64,000 bases of DNA from JAVDCA01 sp035293985. GTDB lineage: Bacteria > Pseudomonadota > Alphaproteobacteria > Rhizobiales > Xanthobacteraceae. How positions within the stretch are numbered: position 1 is the stretch's first letter; each line of letters opens with the position of its first letter. The position numbers and the translations under genes are program-made. Below are positions 18,454-27,810 of the stretch, piece by piece. The notes beneath the pieces were generated by a model that saw nothing but the letters and a program-made list of their open reading frames with translations, searched no databases and was not told where the DNA came from. The DNA lies in the NCBI GenBank assembly GCA_035293985.1, contig DATGLS010000014.1, forward strand, positions 124,001 to 188,000. Direction: 5' to 3'.

Positions 18454-20493
18454 TTAGCCGCGCATCTGAGCGACTGCGTCGCCGACCTTCTCTGGGTCGG
18501 TCAACGGCAGCGAGCAGCGTTCGCCAACGCAGACCAGCATGGCCGTCTCCGTGATGGTGGCGAACGCAGCGCGTGCCGGATGGTTGGCCGGCAAATCGCT
18601 CTCTTGCTGTGCGCGCAGGACGATGCGGTCGATGAACGGCAGCTTGAGCGCGGCGGCCGCATAGCGCGAGACGTCGCGGCCGACGGCGACGAGCTCGGCG
18701 GCGCGCAGACGCAGATCGAGCGCATTGAGCAGCGACAGGTGGCTGTAGAGATTTTCGGCGGCGGCCGGCAGCGTCGCATCGAACAGCGCATCGGCCTTCT
18801 GCCGCCATGCGTCGTCGCCGGTGTAGACCGCAAGGCGGATGAGATTCTGGGCCGTGAGACCATGCGGGTTCGGCAGCGCATCATCGGTGGTCGATTTGGG
18901 TCGCACCACGAGGCCTTCGGCGTCGTCCGCGGTGATGAAGTAGCCGCCGGCCGGATCCGCATAGTGCTGATCGAGCGCGCCCTGCCACGCGACCGCGCGC
19001 TCGAGATAGGTGCCCTCGCCTGTCGCCTCGTGCAGCGCGAGTGCGGCGCGGACCATGGCGGCGAAGTCGGATGACAGCCCGGGAAAGAGCAGCTTGCCGT
19101 CGCGCCAGGAATGGCCGAGCCGGTCGCCGCGCGTCATCGCGCCGGCGATGAAGTCGAAGGCGCGGCGGGCGAGACTGAGCCAGCGGGGTTCGCCGAGCAT
19201 GAGCCCGGCATTGACGAGGCCGGCGATCATCAGGCCGTTCCAGTCCGCCAGCACCTTGTCGTCGAGGCCGGGCCGGACGCGATGGGCGCGGACGGCGAGC
19301 AGCTTGTCGCGCAGGGCGGCGAGACGGGCCTCCGTCGCCTGATCGGTCGGCTCGCGCTGCAGCCGGTTGAGGATGTTGTGGCCCTCGAAATTGCCGGCCT
19401 CGGTCACGTCGTAGTGGCGCGCGAAGAGCTCGGCGTCGCGCTCGCCGAGTGCTTGCTTCATTTCGGCTAGCGACCACACGTAGAACTTGCCCTCCTCGCC
19501 TTCCGAGTCGGCGTCGAGCGAGGCCGCAAACGCGCCCTCCCCTGTCACCATCTCGCGCTCGAGCCACGCGACGGTCTCACGCGCACGGCTCGCGAACAGC
19601 GGCTTGCCGGTGCGCAACCATGCGAGCGCCAGCAGCTCGATGAGCTGGGCATTGTCGTAGAGCATCTTCTCGAAATGCGGCACCAGCCATTTCTCGTCGA
19701 CCGAATAGCGCGAGTAGCCGCCGCCGAGATGATCGTAGATGCCGCCGTCGGACATGCGTTCGAGCGTGTGCTCGATCACCTCGTTGAAGCGGTTGTCGCC
19801 GCGGCGCACGCCGGCGCGCCAGACCATCTCCAGCATGGAGCATTGCGGAAACTTCGGGGCACCGCGAAAGCCGCCGTTGACCTGATCGAAGACGCGCGCG
19901 ACCGCGACCGCGGCCGAATCGAGCTCGCGCGCGCCGATCGTCACCTTGTCGGCGGCGCGTGCGGTCTCGGCGAGCTTGGCGAGCAGCGCGTCGCGGTTGT
20001 TGGCGACGCTCGCCGGCTCCTCGCGAAAGATGCGCGAGACCTCGTGCAGTACGTCGACGAAGGACGGCCGGCCGTAGCGCGATGTATTGGGGAAATACGT
20101 GCCGCCCCACACCGGGGCGCCCTCGGGGGTGAGAAACATGGTGAGCGGCCAGCCGCCGTGCTCGCCGAGGTGATGCAGCGCCGACATGTAGATGTGATCG
20201 ATGTCGGGACGCTCCTCGCGGTCGACCTTGATGTTGACGAACAGCTCGTTCATCACCCGCGCGGTCGCGTCGTCCTCGAAGCTTTCATGCGCCATCACGT
20301 GGCACCAGTGGCAGGCCGCGTAGCCGACCGACAGCAGGATCGGCCGATTGGTGCGCTTGGCTTCGGCGAGCGCATCCGGGCCCCACGGCCACCAGTCGAC
20401 CGGATTGTGCTTGTGCTGCAGCAGATACGGGCTGGTCTCGTGCGCGAGTCGGTTTTCGCGCGGCGGACTGGCGGAATGTGTCTGGGCCGACAT
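18454..20493 (-). CDS. Thioredoxin domain-containing protein (DUF255/YyaL family)
   Basis: A 679-residue protein. The N-terminal thioredoxin-like domain (about residues 15-175) has ACHWCHVMAHESF, with Cys residues spaced as in the family. A long all-alpha region related to six-hairpin glycosidases follows (GGIYDHLGGGYSRYSVDEKW). The human relative is spermatogenesis-associated protein 20; the bacterial function is unknown. ATG 20493 is chosen because further upstream the frame merely runs antisense through mnmE. The gene is divergent from mnmE, with 105 bases between. Confidence 0.92.
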   Translation of the reverse strand: MSAQTHSASPPRENRLAHETSPYLLQHKHNPVDWWPWGPDALAEAKRTNRPILLSVGYAACHWCHVMAHESFEDDATARVMNELFVNIKVDREERPDIDHIYMSALHHLGEHGGWPLTMFLTPEGAPVWGGTYFPNTSRYGRPSFVDVLHEVSRIFREEPASVANNRDALLAKLAETARAADKVTIGARELDSAAVAVARVFDQVNGGFRGAPKFPQCSMLEMVWRAGVRRGDNRFNEVIEHTLERMSDGGIYDHLGGGYSRYSVDEKWLVPHFEKMLYDNAQLIELLALAWLRTGKPLFASRARETVAWLEREMVTGEGAFAASLDADSEGEEGKFYVWSLAEMKQALGERDAELFARHYDVTEAGNFEGHNILNRLQREPTDQATEARLAALRDKLLAVRAHRVRPGLDDKVLADWNGLMIAGLVNAGLMLGEPRWLSLARRAFDFIAGAMTRGDRLGHSWRDGKLLFPGLSSDFAAMVRAALALHEATGEGTYLERAVAWQGALDQHYADPAGGYFITADDAEGLVVRPKSTTDDALPNPHGLTAQNLIRLAVYTGDDAWRQKADALFDATLPAAAENLYSHLSLLNALDLRLRAAELVAVGRDVSRYAAAALKLPFIDRIVLRAQQESDLPANHPARAAFATITETAMLVCVGERCSLPLTDPEKVGDAVAQMRG

Positions 20494-20598
20494 GATGATT
20501 GACCTTGGAACATGCGCGGCGCGTTGCGCGGCGGCGATGGCGTCGGCATAACGTGGGCGCTTTCGCCGCCAAGTGCAATCGACGCAGCAACCCCGTGA

Positions 20599-21966
20599 AT
20601 GGCTGAGGCTGATACGATCTTTGCGCTGTCCTCGGGGCGGCCGCCCGCCGCGATCGCGGTCGTGCGCATATCCGGGCCGCATGCCGGTGCGGCGTTGCAG
20701 GCGCTGATCGGACGCATTCCGCCACCACGCCATGCCGCGTTCGCGCGCGTTCGCGACGGCGCGGGCGAGATGATCGACGAGGCGGTCGTGCTTTGGTTCC
20801 CGGGACCGAACAGCGAAACCGGCGAGGATACGGCCGAGGTGCAGGTGCACGGTGGCCGCGCCGTGATCGCCGCGCTGCTGGCGGCGCTCGGACGCGTCGA
20901 TGGTTGCCGCCCAGCGCTCGCGGGCGAGTTCACGCGGCGAGCGTTCGAGAATGGACGCATCGATCTCACCCGTGTCGAAGGCCTGGCGGATCTGATCGGC
21001 GCCGACACCGAGGCGCAGCGGCGGCAGGCGTTTCGCCAGATGCGCGGCATGCTGGGCGATCGCGCGGAAGCATGGCGCCAGCAATTGATCGAAGCGCTGG
21101 CGCTGGTCGAGGCGCGCATCGATTTTCCCGACGAAGCCGACGTGCCAGAAGACCTGATCGGGCCGGCGCTCGCGCGGTCGCGCGCGCTGCGCGACGAGAT
21201 CGCGCAGGTGCTGGCGGATCAGGGGAGGGGGGAGCGGCTGCGCGAGGGATTGGTAGTGGCGATCGCGGGTCCGCCGAACGCGGGCAAGTCGAGCGTGCTC
21301 AACCGCATTGCCCGACGGGAGGCCGCGATCGTCTCGCCGATCGCCGGCACGACGCGCGACGTGATCGAGGTGCATCTCGATCTCGACGGCTCACCGGTGA
21401 CGTTCCTCGATACGGCTGGCATCCGCGACAGTGTCGACCCGGTCGAGCAGGAAGGCGTGCGGCGCGCGCGCGAGCGGGCGGCCGGTGCCGATCTCGTGCT
21501 GTGGGTGCTTGATGCCGCCGCGGCGGGGGAGATTGCTGTGGACGCACTGGGGGAAGAATTCCCGGGAGCGACGAAATGGTTGATATGGAACAAGATCGAT
21601 CTTGTGACTCCCCTGCGGATCAAAACCCTAAGATCGATAATCCAAAAGCTAGATTATCCAGTTTATTTTATCTCCGCCCAGGATGGGACGGGCTTTAACC
21701 CTTTCTTAACCGCGCTTTCGGTTCACGCCGGCCAGTACCTCGGATCAACCGAACCTGCTTTGGTGACGAGAGAGCGACACCGGCGAGCGCTGGAGGAAAC
21801 CATCGCGGCGCTGGAGAGAGCCTTGGGCGAAGCGGCGCCGGCGCGTGAGGATGTGATTGCGGAAGAGCTACGCCTGGCCAGCCGTTCATTGGGACGGTTG
21901 ACTGGGCGAGTGGATGTCGATGACATCCTCGACGTGATCTTTAGGGATTTCTGTATCGGGAAGTGA
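20599..21966 (+). CDS. mnmE: tRNA uridine-5-carboxymethylaminomethyl(34) synthesis GTPase
   Basis: MnmE works with MnmG to add the cmnm5 group at U34 of certain tRNAs. The 455-residue protein has the N-terminal tetrahydrofolate-binding domain, a G domain with GPPNAGKSS, GTTRD, DTAGIRD and NKID motifs, and the C-terminal CIGK with the conserved Cys. Its partner gene mnmG follows after 83 bases containing a parS site. Roughly 21560-21730, within the G domain, is clearly AT-richer than the rest of the gene. Confidence 0.97.
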   Translation: MAEADTIFALSSGRPPAAIAVVRISGPHAGAALQALIGRIPPPRHAAFARVRDGAGEMIDEAVVLWFPGPNSETGEDTAEVQVHGGRAVIAALLAALGRVDGCRPALAGEFTRRAFENGRIDLTRVEGLADLIGADTEAQRRQAFRQMRGMLGDRAEAWRQQLIEALALVEARIDFPDEADVPEDLIGPALARSRALRDEIAQVLADQGRGERLREGLVVAIAGPPNAGKSSVLNRIARREAAIVSPIAGTTRDVIEVHLDLDGSPVTFLDTAGIRDSVDPVEQEGVRRARERAAGADLVLWVLDAAAAGEIAVDALGEEFPGATKWLIWNKIDLVTPLRIKTLRSIIQKLDYPVYFISAQDGTGFNPFLTALSVHAGQYLGSTEPALVTRERHRRALEETIAALERALGEAAPAREDVIAEELRLASRSLGRLTGRVDVDDILDVIFRDFCIGK

Positions 21967-21971
21967 CCGGC

Positions 21972-21987
21972 TGTTTCACGTGAAACA
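21972..21987. promoter_or_regulatory. parS: parS centromere-like site 1
   Basis: The 16-base palindrome TGTTTCACGTGAAACA is a perfect match to the bacterial parS consensus. It lies in the mnmE-mnmG gap, about 6.7 kb from the proposed origin. ParB from the gene at 25646 is expected to bind it. Confidence 0.95.
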
Positions 21988-22049
21988 CTTGATTTTTGAC
22001 CGGCGCGGATTCGTTGGGTAGAACGCCCGCAATTTCGGAATTCCCTGCA

Positions 22050-23936
22050 ATGAGCGCGCGCCTCGACGTGATCGTGATCGGTGGCGGCCATGCCGGCTGT
22101 GAGGCCGCGGCCGCGGCTGGGCGCATGGGGGCGCGGACGGCGCTCGTTACCCATCGGTTTTCCACCATCGGCGCAATGTCCTGCAATCCGGCGATTGGCG
22201 GGCTCGGGAAGGGCCATCTAGTCCGCGAAATCGATGCGCTCGACGGGCTGATGGGTCGGATCGCGGATGAGGGCGGGATTCAGTTTCGGGTGCTCAATCG
22301 GCGTAAGGGGCCAGCGGTACGCGGGCCGCGGGCGCAGGCGGATCGCAAGCTCTATGCGGCCGCGATGCAACGAGCCATCCAGGCGATCCCGAGCCTGACC
22401 GTGATCGAAGGGGAGGCGGAAGATATCATCGTCGCCGACGGGCGTGTCTGCGGCGTCCGGCTTGTCGATGGTCGCGAGCTGACAGCGGGCGCCGTGGTGC
22501 TCACCACGGGCACCTTCCTGCGTGGGCTGATCCATATCGGCGAGCGGCAAACGCCAGCGGGTCGGGTCGGGGAGGCGCCGGCGATCGGGCTGTCCGGCAC
22601 CTTGGCGCGATTGGGCTTCGAGCTCGCGCGCCTCAAGACCGGGACGCCACCGCGCCTCGACGGCACGACCATCGACTGGGCGAGCCTCGAGATGCAGCCC
22701 GGCGACGAGCCGCCGGAGCCGTTTTCGGCGCTGACGGAGCGGATCACCAATCCGCAAATCCAATGCGCCATCACCCGCACGACTGAGGCGACGCACCAGG
22801 TCATCCGCGCCAATGTGCATCGCTCGCCGATGTATTCGGGTCAGATCCAGAGCCGGGGGCCGCGCTACTGCCCCTCGATCGAGGACAAGATCGTGCGCTT
22901 CGGCGAGCGCGATGGGCACCAGGTTTTCCTCGAGCCCGAGGGACTCGACGACACCACGGTTTATCCGAACGGGATCTCGACCTCGCTGCCCGAGGAGGTT
23001 CAGCTCGCGGTCGTGGCGAGCATCCCGGGCCTGGAGAAGGCGAGGGTGATCCGGTCCGGCTACGCCATTGAGTACGATCACGTCGATCCGCGCGAGCTCA
23101 AGCCGACTCTGGAGACGAAACGCCTGCGCGGTCTATATCTGGCGGGGCAGATCAACGGCACGACCGGATACGAGGAAGCCGCCGGGCAGGGGCTGGTGGC
23201 GGGTCTCAACGCGGCGGCGCGGGCCGGTGACGGCCCGGACATCATCTTCGACCGTTCGCAGGCCTACCTCGGCGTGATGATCGATGATCTCACGACGCGT
23301 GGGGTGACGGAGCCATATCGGATGTTCACGTCGCGCGCCGAATATCGGTTGACGCTGCGGGCCGACAATGCCGACCAGCGGCTGACCGGGCAGGGGCTGG
23401 CGATCGGCTGCGTCGGGCCGGCGCGAGCCGCGCGCCATCGCGACCGGACGGCGGCGCTCGAGGCAGCGAGGGCGATGGCGCGGAGCGTCTCGCTCACGCC
23501 GTCCGAGGCGCAGCGACACGGGCTCGCGCTCAATCGCGACGGGCAGCGCCGCACCGCCTTCGATCTCCTCGCCTACCCGAACCTCGGCCTCGCCGACTTG
23601 GTGCGCATTTGGCCGGCCTTTGGTGAGCTTGCACCGATGGTCGCGGCGCAGCTGGAGATCGAGGCCAAATACGCAGTCTACCTCGACCGCCAGGCGCAGG
23701 ATGTCGCCGCCTTTCGTCGTGACGAGAGCCTGGTGCTGCCGGATGACCTCGACTTCACCCAGGTCTCCGGACTCTCGAACGAGATGAAGCAGAAGTTCGC
23801 CGCCCACCGGCCGCGCACGGTCGGCCAAGCCAGCCGGCTCGATGGGGTGACACCGGCAGCGCTCACCCTTCTTGCGGCGCACATCCGCCGGAATGACCGG
23901 CGCGACAATCGGCGGCGAGCCGCCCGCGGCGCGTGA
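22050..23936 (+). CDS. mnmG: tRNA uridine-5-carboxymethylaminomethyl(34) synthesis enzyme MnmG
   Basis: The FAD-dependent partner (628 residues) of MnmE in wobble-uridine modification; formerly GidA. The dinucleotide-binding motif VIGGGHAGCEAAAA is at the N-terminus, and the family blocks CNPAIGGLGKGHLVREIDAL and LYLAGQINGTTGYEEAAGQG are intact. I use ATG 22050; a TTG at 21996 would give an 18-residue nonconserved extension. The stop overlaps the rsmG start (GTGA). Confidence 0.97.
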   Translation: MSARLDVIVIGGGHAGCEAAAAAGRMGARTALVTHRFSTIGAMSCNPAIGGLGKGHLVREIDALDGLMGRIADEGGIQFRVLNRRKGPAVRGPRAQADRKLYAAAMQRAIQAIPSLTVIEGEAEDIIVADGRVCGVRLVDGRELTAGAVVLTTGTFLRGLIHIGERQTPAGRVGEAPAIGLSGTLARLGFELARLKTGTPPRLDGTTIDWASLEMQPGDEPPEPFSALTERITNPQIQCAITRTTEATHQVIRANVHRSPMYSGQIQSRGPRYCPSIEDKIVRFGERDGHQVFLEPEGLDDTTVYPNGISTSLPEEVQLAVVASIPGLEKARVIRSGYAIEYDHVDPRELKPTLETKRLRGLYLAGQINGTTGYEEAAGQGLVAGLNAAARAGDGPDIIFDRSQAYLGVMIDDLTTRGVTEPYRMFTSRAEYRLTLRADNADQRLTGQGLAIGCVGPARAARHRDRTAALEAARAMARSVSLTPSEAQRHGLALNRDGQRRTAFDLLAYPNLGLADLVRIWPAFGELAPMVAAQLEIEAKYAVYLDRQAQDVAAFRRDESLVLPDDLDFTQVSGLSNEMKQKFAAHRPRTVGQASRLDGVTPAALTLLAAHIRRNDRRDNRRRAARGA

Positions 23937-24586
23937 CCACGGCACCAGATCTCGCGGCCGATCGCGAGCGCGCCCTGGCGCTCACACCTGTTTCACGTGA
24001 AACAGCGGCTCGGCTCGATCGCTTCGTTGTCCTCCTGCTAGCGACGCAAGCCCACACCAACCTGATCGGCCGCGCCACGATAGGCGAGATCTGGACCCGC
24101 CATATCGCGGACTCGCTCCAGCTCCTCGATCTGGCGCCGGACGCCAAAGTCTGGCTCGATATCGGCTCGGGGGCCGGATTCCCCGGAATCGTCATCGCGT
24201 GCGCCCTCGTGGACCGTCCGGGCGCGGCAGTGCATCTGGTCGAGAGCCAGGGAAAAAAGGCCGCCTTTCTCCGCCAGACCGCGGGAGAGCTGGCCCTCCC
24301 GGCGACGGTCCATCACCAGCGAATCGAGGACTTGTCGGCCAATCTCGCGCCGGACATGATCACAGCCCGCGCTGTTGCGCCGCTGGCAAAATTGCTTGGC
24401 TACGTCGCCCCATTCGTAAAATCAGGTGCAAAAGCGCTGTTGCCGAAGGGCCAAGATGTAGAGGTTGAATTGACCGAGGCCGCTAAATATTGGACTATGG
24501 ATACGGAGCTGGTGCCCAGCCGGACGCATCCGGCAAGCCGCATCTTGATCGTGCACGGATTGCGGCGCCGGGGCGGGAAGCAGTAA
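23933..24586 (+). CDS. rsmG: 16S rRNA (guanine(527)-N(7))-methyltransferase RsmG
   Basis: RsmG (GidB) methylates G527 of 16S rRNA from S-adenosylmethionine; its loss gives low-level streptomycin resistance in other bacteria. The 217-residue protein has the SAM site WLDIGSGAGFPGIVIA. The GTG start at 23933 overlaps the mnmG stop (GTGA). A perfect parS palindrome lies inside the gene near the start and encodes part of PVSRETAARLD, so the protein sequence and the segregation site share the same bases. Confidence 0.96.
   Translation: MTTAPDLAADRERALALTPVSRETAARLDRFVVLLLATQAHTNLIGRATIGEIWTRHIADSLQLLDLAPDAKVWLDIGSGAGFPGIVIACALVDRPGAAVHLVESQGKKAAFLRQTAGELALPATVHHQRIEDLSANLAPDMITARAVAPLAKLLGYVAPFVKSGAKALLPKGQDVEVELTEAAKYWTMDTELVPSRTHPASRILIVHGLRRRGGKQ
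23989..24004. promoter_or_regulatory. parS: parS centromere-like site 2 (inside rsmG)
   Basis: A second perfect TGTTTCACGTGAAACA, identical to the site at 21972 and 2.0 kb from it. It lies within the first 25 codons of rsmG. Confidence 0.95.
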
Positions 24587-24622
24587 AACCAAGGCCGAAC
24601 CGGCCTCAGATGGACCACATCC

Positions 24623-25501
24623 ATGTCGGATTTGTCGGAAAACCCGGGCGAAATCCTGCCATTTCCCAGTGAAGTGCGGCCAAGCACGGCCCTGCCGGCG
24701 CGAGTGCTGGCAATCGCCAATCAGAAGGGCGGGGTCGGCAAGACCACGACTGCGATCAATCTCGGCACCGCGCTCGCGGCGATCGGCGAGCGCGTGCTGA
24801 TCGTCGACCTCGACCCGCAGGGCAATGCCTCGACCGGCCTCGGCATCGACCAGAAGAGCCGGCAGATTTCCACCTACGACGTGATCATGAGCGAGAAGCC
24901 CCTGCGCGAGGCGGTGCTCGCCACTGCGGTGCCGCATCTGCACATCGCGCCGTCAACGATGGATCTCTCGGGCTTCGAGCTCGAGGTGGGCCATTCGCGT
25001 GATCGCGCGTTTCGGCTGCGCAACGCGCTTGCCCAGATCAACGACGCCGCGATGGGGCCGGCGGCCTACAGCTACGTGCTGATCGACTGTCCTCCGTCGC
25101 TCAATCTTCTCACCATCAACGCGATGGCGGCGGCGCACGCGATCCTGGTGCCGCTGCAATGCGAGTTCTTCGCCCTCGAAGGGCTGTCGCAGCTGCTCAA
25201 GACAGTCGAGCAGGTCAAGCAGACGCTCAATCCGGATCTGACGATCCACGGCATCGTGCTCACCATGTTCGATGCACGCAACAACCTGTCGGGCCAGGTG
25301 GTCGCCGACGTGCGCGAGTTCATGGGGCCGAAAGTCTACGAGACGGTGATCCCGCGTAACGTGCGGGTGTCCGAGGCACCGTCCTACGGCAAGCCGGTGC
25401 TGGTCTATGATCTCAAATGCGTCGGCAGCGAAGCCTATCTGCGGCTCGCAACCGAGATCATCCAGCGCGAGAAGCAGTTCAAGGAGCTGCGGGCGAGCTG
25501 A
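24623..25501 (+). CDS. parA: Chromosome partitioning ATPase ParA
   Basis: A Walker-type ATPase (292 residues) that moves ParB-bound origins to the cell poles. The deviant Walker A is NQKGGVGKTTTAINL, and Walker A' and B regions follow (LIVDLDPQGNAST; YVLIDCPPSLNLLT). The length and lack of an N-terminal DNA-binding domain fit the chromosomal type. It follows rsmG by 36 bases and precedes parB. Confidence 0.97.
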   Translation: MSDLSENPGEILPFPSEVRPSTALPARVLAIANQKGGVGKTTTAINLGTALAAIGERVLIVDLDPQGNASTGLGIDQKSRQISTYDVIMSEKPLREAVLATAVPHLHIAPSTMDLSGFELEVGHSRDRAFRLRNALAQINDAAMGPAAYSYVLIDCPPSLNLLTINAMAAAHAILVPLQCEFFALEGLSQLLKTVEQVKQTLNPDLTIHGIVLTMFDARNNLSGQVVADVREFMGPKVYETVIPRNVRVSEAPSYGKPVLVYDLKCVGSEAYLRLATEIIQREKQFKELRAS

Positions 25502-25565
25502 ATCCGTCGTGCCTCAGTGTCCCGACCATCGGAAGCGCTTCTTCCTTTGTGCGCAATATTGAAAT

Positions 25566-25580
25566 TGCTGCGGCGCAGCA
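25566..25580. other. Hairpin between parA and parB
   Basis: TGCTGCG-G-CGCAGCA followed by TTTT, in an AT-richer gap of about 145 bases. It could act as a weak terminator or an mRNA processing or stability element setting the ParA:ParB ratio. No independent support. Confidence 0.35.
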
Positions 25581-25645
25581 TTTTGCGCAGCATGAGTGCA
25601 ATATGACATCGTCGACGACAAGGTGAGGTGCAGGAGATCATGTCG

Positions 25646-26533
25646 ATGGCTGAGGAGAGCCACCGGTCGCGGCTTGGCCGCGGCCTCGCATCGCTGATCG
25701 GGGACGCCGGCGCCGAGCCGGCAGCGCCCGAGCGCGGCGGCGGCCGCGGGCATCGCCGCGTGTCGATCGCGTTCCTGCGGCCCAATCCGCGCAACCCGCG
25801 CAAGGTGTTTTCCGACGCCGAGATCGTCGAGCTCGCCGGCTCGATCCGCGAGCGCGGCATCATCCAGCCGATCGTGGTGCGCACCGTGCACGGCGGCGCG
25901 ACCGAGCAGTTCGAGATCATCGCCGGCGAGCGGCGCTGGCGCGCCGCGCAGCGCGCCGGCCTGCACGAGGTGCCGATCATCGTCCACGAGGCGAGCGACT
26001 CCGAGGCGCTCGAGCTCGCCATCATCGAGAACGTGCAGCGCGCCGACCTCAACCCGCTCGAGGAGGGGATGGGCTATCAGGCGCTCGCCGACGAGTACAA
26101 GTACAGCCATGACGAGATCGCAAAAATCGTCGGCAAGAGTCGCAGCCACGTGGCGAACACGCTGCGCCTGCTCAAGCTGCCCGAGACGGTGAAGGTCTAC
26201 ATCAATGCCGGCAAGCTTTCGGCCGGCCACGCCCGCGCGCTGGTCGGGCTGCCCGATCCGGAATCGATCGCGCGCGAGATCGTCGAGCGCGGCCTGAACG
26301 TCCGCGACGTCGAGGGCCTGGCGCAGCAGCGCGCGCGCGAGGCCGGCAAGCCGAAGAAGCAGCACAAGCGCGCCGCGAAGGACATCGATACGTTGGCGCT
26401 GGAGAAGCGATTGTCCGATGCGCTCGGCCTCAAGGTGACGATCAACGGACACGGCGAAAAAGGCGTGGTGCTGATCCAATATCGCGATCTCGATCAGCTC
26501 GACGAGGTGATCCGCCGGCTGGAAACGAGCTGA
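25646..26533 (+). CDS. parB: Chromosome partitioning protein ParB
   Basis: A 295-residue DNA-binding protein that loads at parS. The N-terminal SRLGRGLASLIGD motif is the ParA-interacting end. The CTP-binding domain has GERRWRAAQRAG, the helix-turn-helix has SHDEIAKIVGKSRSHVANTL, and the C-terminus dimerises. Of the in-frame starts at 25628, 25640 and 25646, the last is nine bases after GGAG and gives the usual MAEE-type beginning. It converges on holA. Confidence 0.97.
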   Translation: MAEESHRSRLGRGLASLIGDAGAEPAAPERGGGRGHRRVSIAFLRPNPRNPRKVFSDAEIVELAGSIRERGIIQPIVVRTVHGGATEQFEIIAGERRWRAAQRAGLHEVPIIVHEASDSEALELAIIENVQRADLNPLEEGMGYQALADEYKYSHDEIAKIVGKSRSHVANTLRLLKLPETVKVYINAGKLSAGHARALVGLPDPESIAREIVERGLNVRDVEGLAQQRAREAGKPKKQHKRAAKDIDTLALEKRLSDALGLKVTINGHGEKGVVLIQYRDLDQLDEVIRRLETS

Positions 26534-26542
26534 GTCTCAGAC

Positions 26543-26651
26543 CGCATCACTGCGAGCGGAGCGGAGCAATCTCGCTCCACTTGCACGTGTCTCTGCGGAT
26601 CGAGATTGCTTTTGCTTTGCTTCGTTGCGCTTCGCGCAACTCGCAATGACG
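26543..26651. repeat. Intergenic palindromic repeat, family B
   Basis: Between convergent parB and holA: CATCACTGCGAGCGGAGC and a closing AACTCGCAATGACGG. It is a diverged relative of the element at 6064. Confidence 0.65.
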
Positions 26652-26661
26652 GATTCCACAT

Positions 26662-27690
26662 TCATCTTCGCCGCGCCATCTCGGCGGCGGCCATCAGCGC
26701 GCGCTGCGCCACCGCCTCGGCGAGCGCCGGGCGTTGGCGCGTGTCGAGCGACGCTTCCGCGAGCCGCGCCATGATGCGTTCGAGCCGCGCCGCGGTCCAT
26801 CCCGCGACCGCCGCCTCGATCAGCGGCTTGCGGCGAAAGTGCAGGCCCGGCATCGTGCTCGCCACCGCCTCGCCGACGCTCGCGCCGCCCTCGACGGCGA
26901 GTCGCGCGCGGTGCAGCTGCGCGACCTGGCGCAGCGCGGCGCCGACGATCACGCCCGGATAAGTGCCGGCGGCGCGCGCCTTGGCGAACTGGATTTCCGC
27001 CTCCGGCCCGCGCCCCGCAAAGGCGGCATCGACCGCGGCATCGAGCGCGAGCGAGGAGGCGTCGGCGACCACGGCGAGCACGTCGTCGAGCTCGATCGAC
27101 GGCTTGCCGAGCCCGTAGAGCGCGAGCTTGCGGATCTCGCTACGCGAGGCGCGGCGATCGCCCCCGATCAACGCGGCGAGCTGGGCGCGGGCGTCGGCCG
27201 CGATCGTCAGGCCGGCGGCGCGCATCTCCTCGTCGATCAGCCGCATCACCTCGCGCTCGCCATCCTGATAACAGGGCAGCGCGACGGCGACCGGCGACTT
27301 CTCGATCACCACGCGCAACGGCGCGTTGCGGCGCAGGTCGCCGGCCTCGATCACGACGCGGCAATCGGCGGCGGGGGGCGCGGCGAGCAACGTCTCGACG
27401 CCTTCGGTGAAATTGCGCCCGCCGGCTCTGACCCACACGGCGCGGCGGCCGCCGAACAGCGGCATCGTATGCGCTTCCTCGACCAGCCGGCTCGGCTCGT
27501 CGGCGAGCGCATCGCCATCGAGCCGGGCGAGGGCGAACGGATCGGAGGGATCGTCGACCGCCGACTTGATCAGCGCATCGACCCGCTCGCGCACGAGGCC
27601 GGCATCGGGCCCGAACACCAGCGCGATCGGGCGCTTGGGATCAGGCCGGGCGATGAAGGAATCGATCTCGCTACTTTTGAGGGCGACCAT
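26662..27690 (-). CDS. holA: DNA polymerase III subunit delta
   Basis: The clamp-loader delta subunit (342 residues), which opens the beta sliding clamp. The N-terminal MVALKSSEIDSFIARP and ALVFGPDAGLVRERVDAL motifs, and the C-terminal helical domain, fit alphaproteobacterial HolA. The ATG at 27690 is preferred; an upstream frame extension lies in a repeat. It follows leuS and lptE on the minus strand, the conserved leuS-lptE-holA-parB order of this group. Confidence 0.94.
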   Translation of the reverse strand: MVALKSSEIDSFIARPDPKRPIALVFGPDAGLVRERVDALIKSAVDDPSDPFALARLDGDALADEPSRLVEEAHTMPLFGGRRAVWVRAGGRNFTEGVETLLAAPPAADCRVVIEAGDLRRNAPLRVVIEKSPVAVALPCYQDGEREVMRLIDEEMRAAGLTIAADARAQLAALIGGDRRASRSEIRKLALYGLGKPSIELDDVLAVVADASSLALDAAVDAAFAGRGPEAEIQFAKARAAGTYPGVIVGAALRQVAQLHRARLAVEGGASVGEAVASTMPGLHFRRKPLIEAAVAGWTAARLERIMARLAEASLDTRQRPALAEAVAQRALMAAAEMARRR

Positions 27691-27710
27691 GGGCCAGCCA
27701 GTCAAGTGAT

Positions 27711-27797
27711 CGTCATGCCCGCGAATGCGCGGCATCCGCGTCTTGGGCTATCGCAACGAGCAAGACGTAGATGGCCGGGACAAGCAAGGCCATGACG
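27711..27797. repeat. Intergenic palindromic repeat, family A
   Basis: Between lptE and holA: CGTCATGCCCGCGAATGCGC, AGACGTAGATGGCCGGG, ending AAGGCCATGACGG. Confidence 0.7.
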
Positions 27798-27810
27798 GAG
27801 AAAAGAGCAT

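Noticed and set aside
20494..21375. N-terminal extension of the DUF255 gene to 973 residues
   Set aside because: The extra residues are the reverse frame of mnmE. The family start is at 20493.
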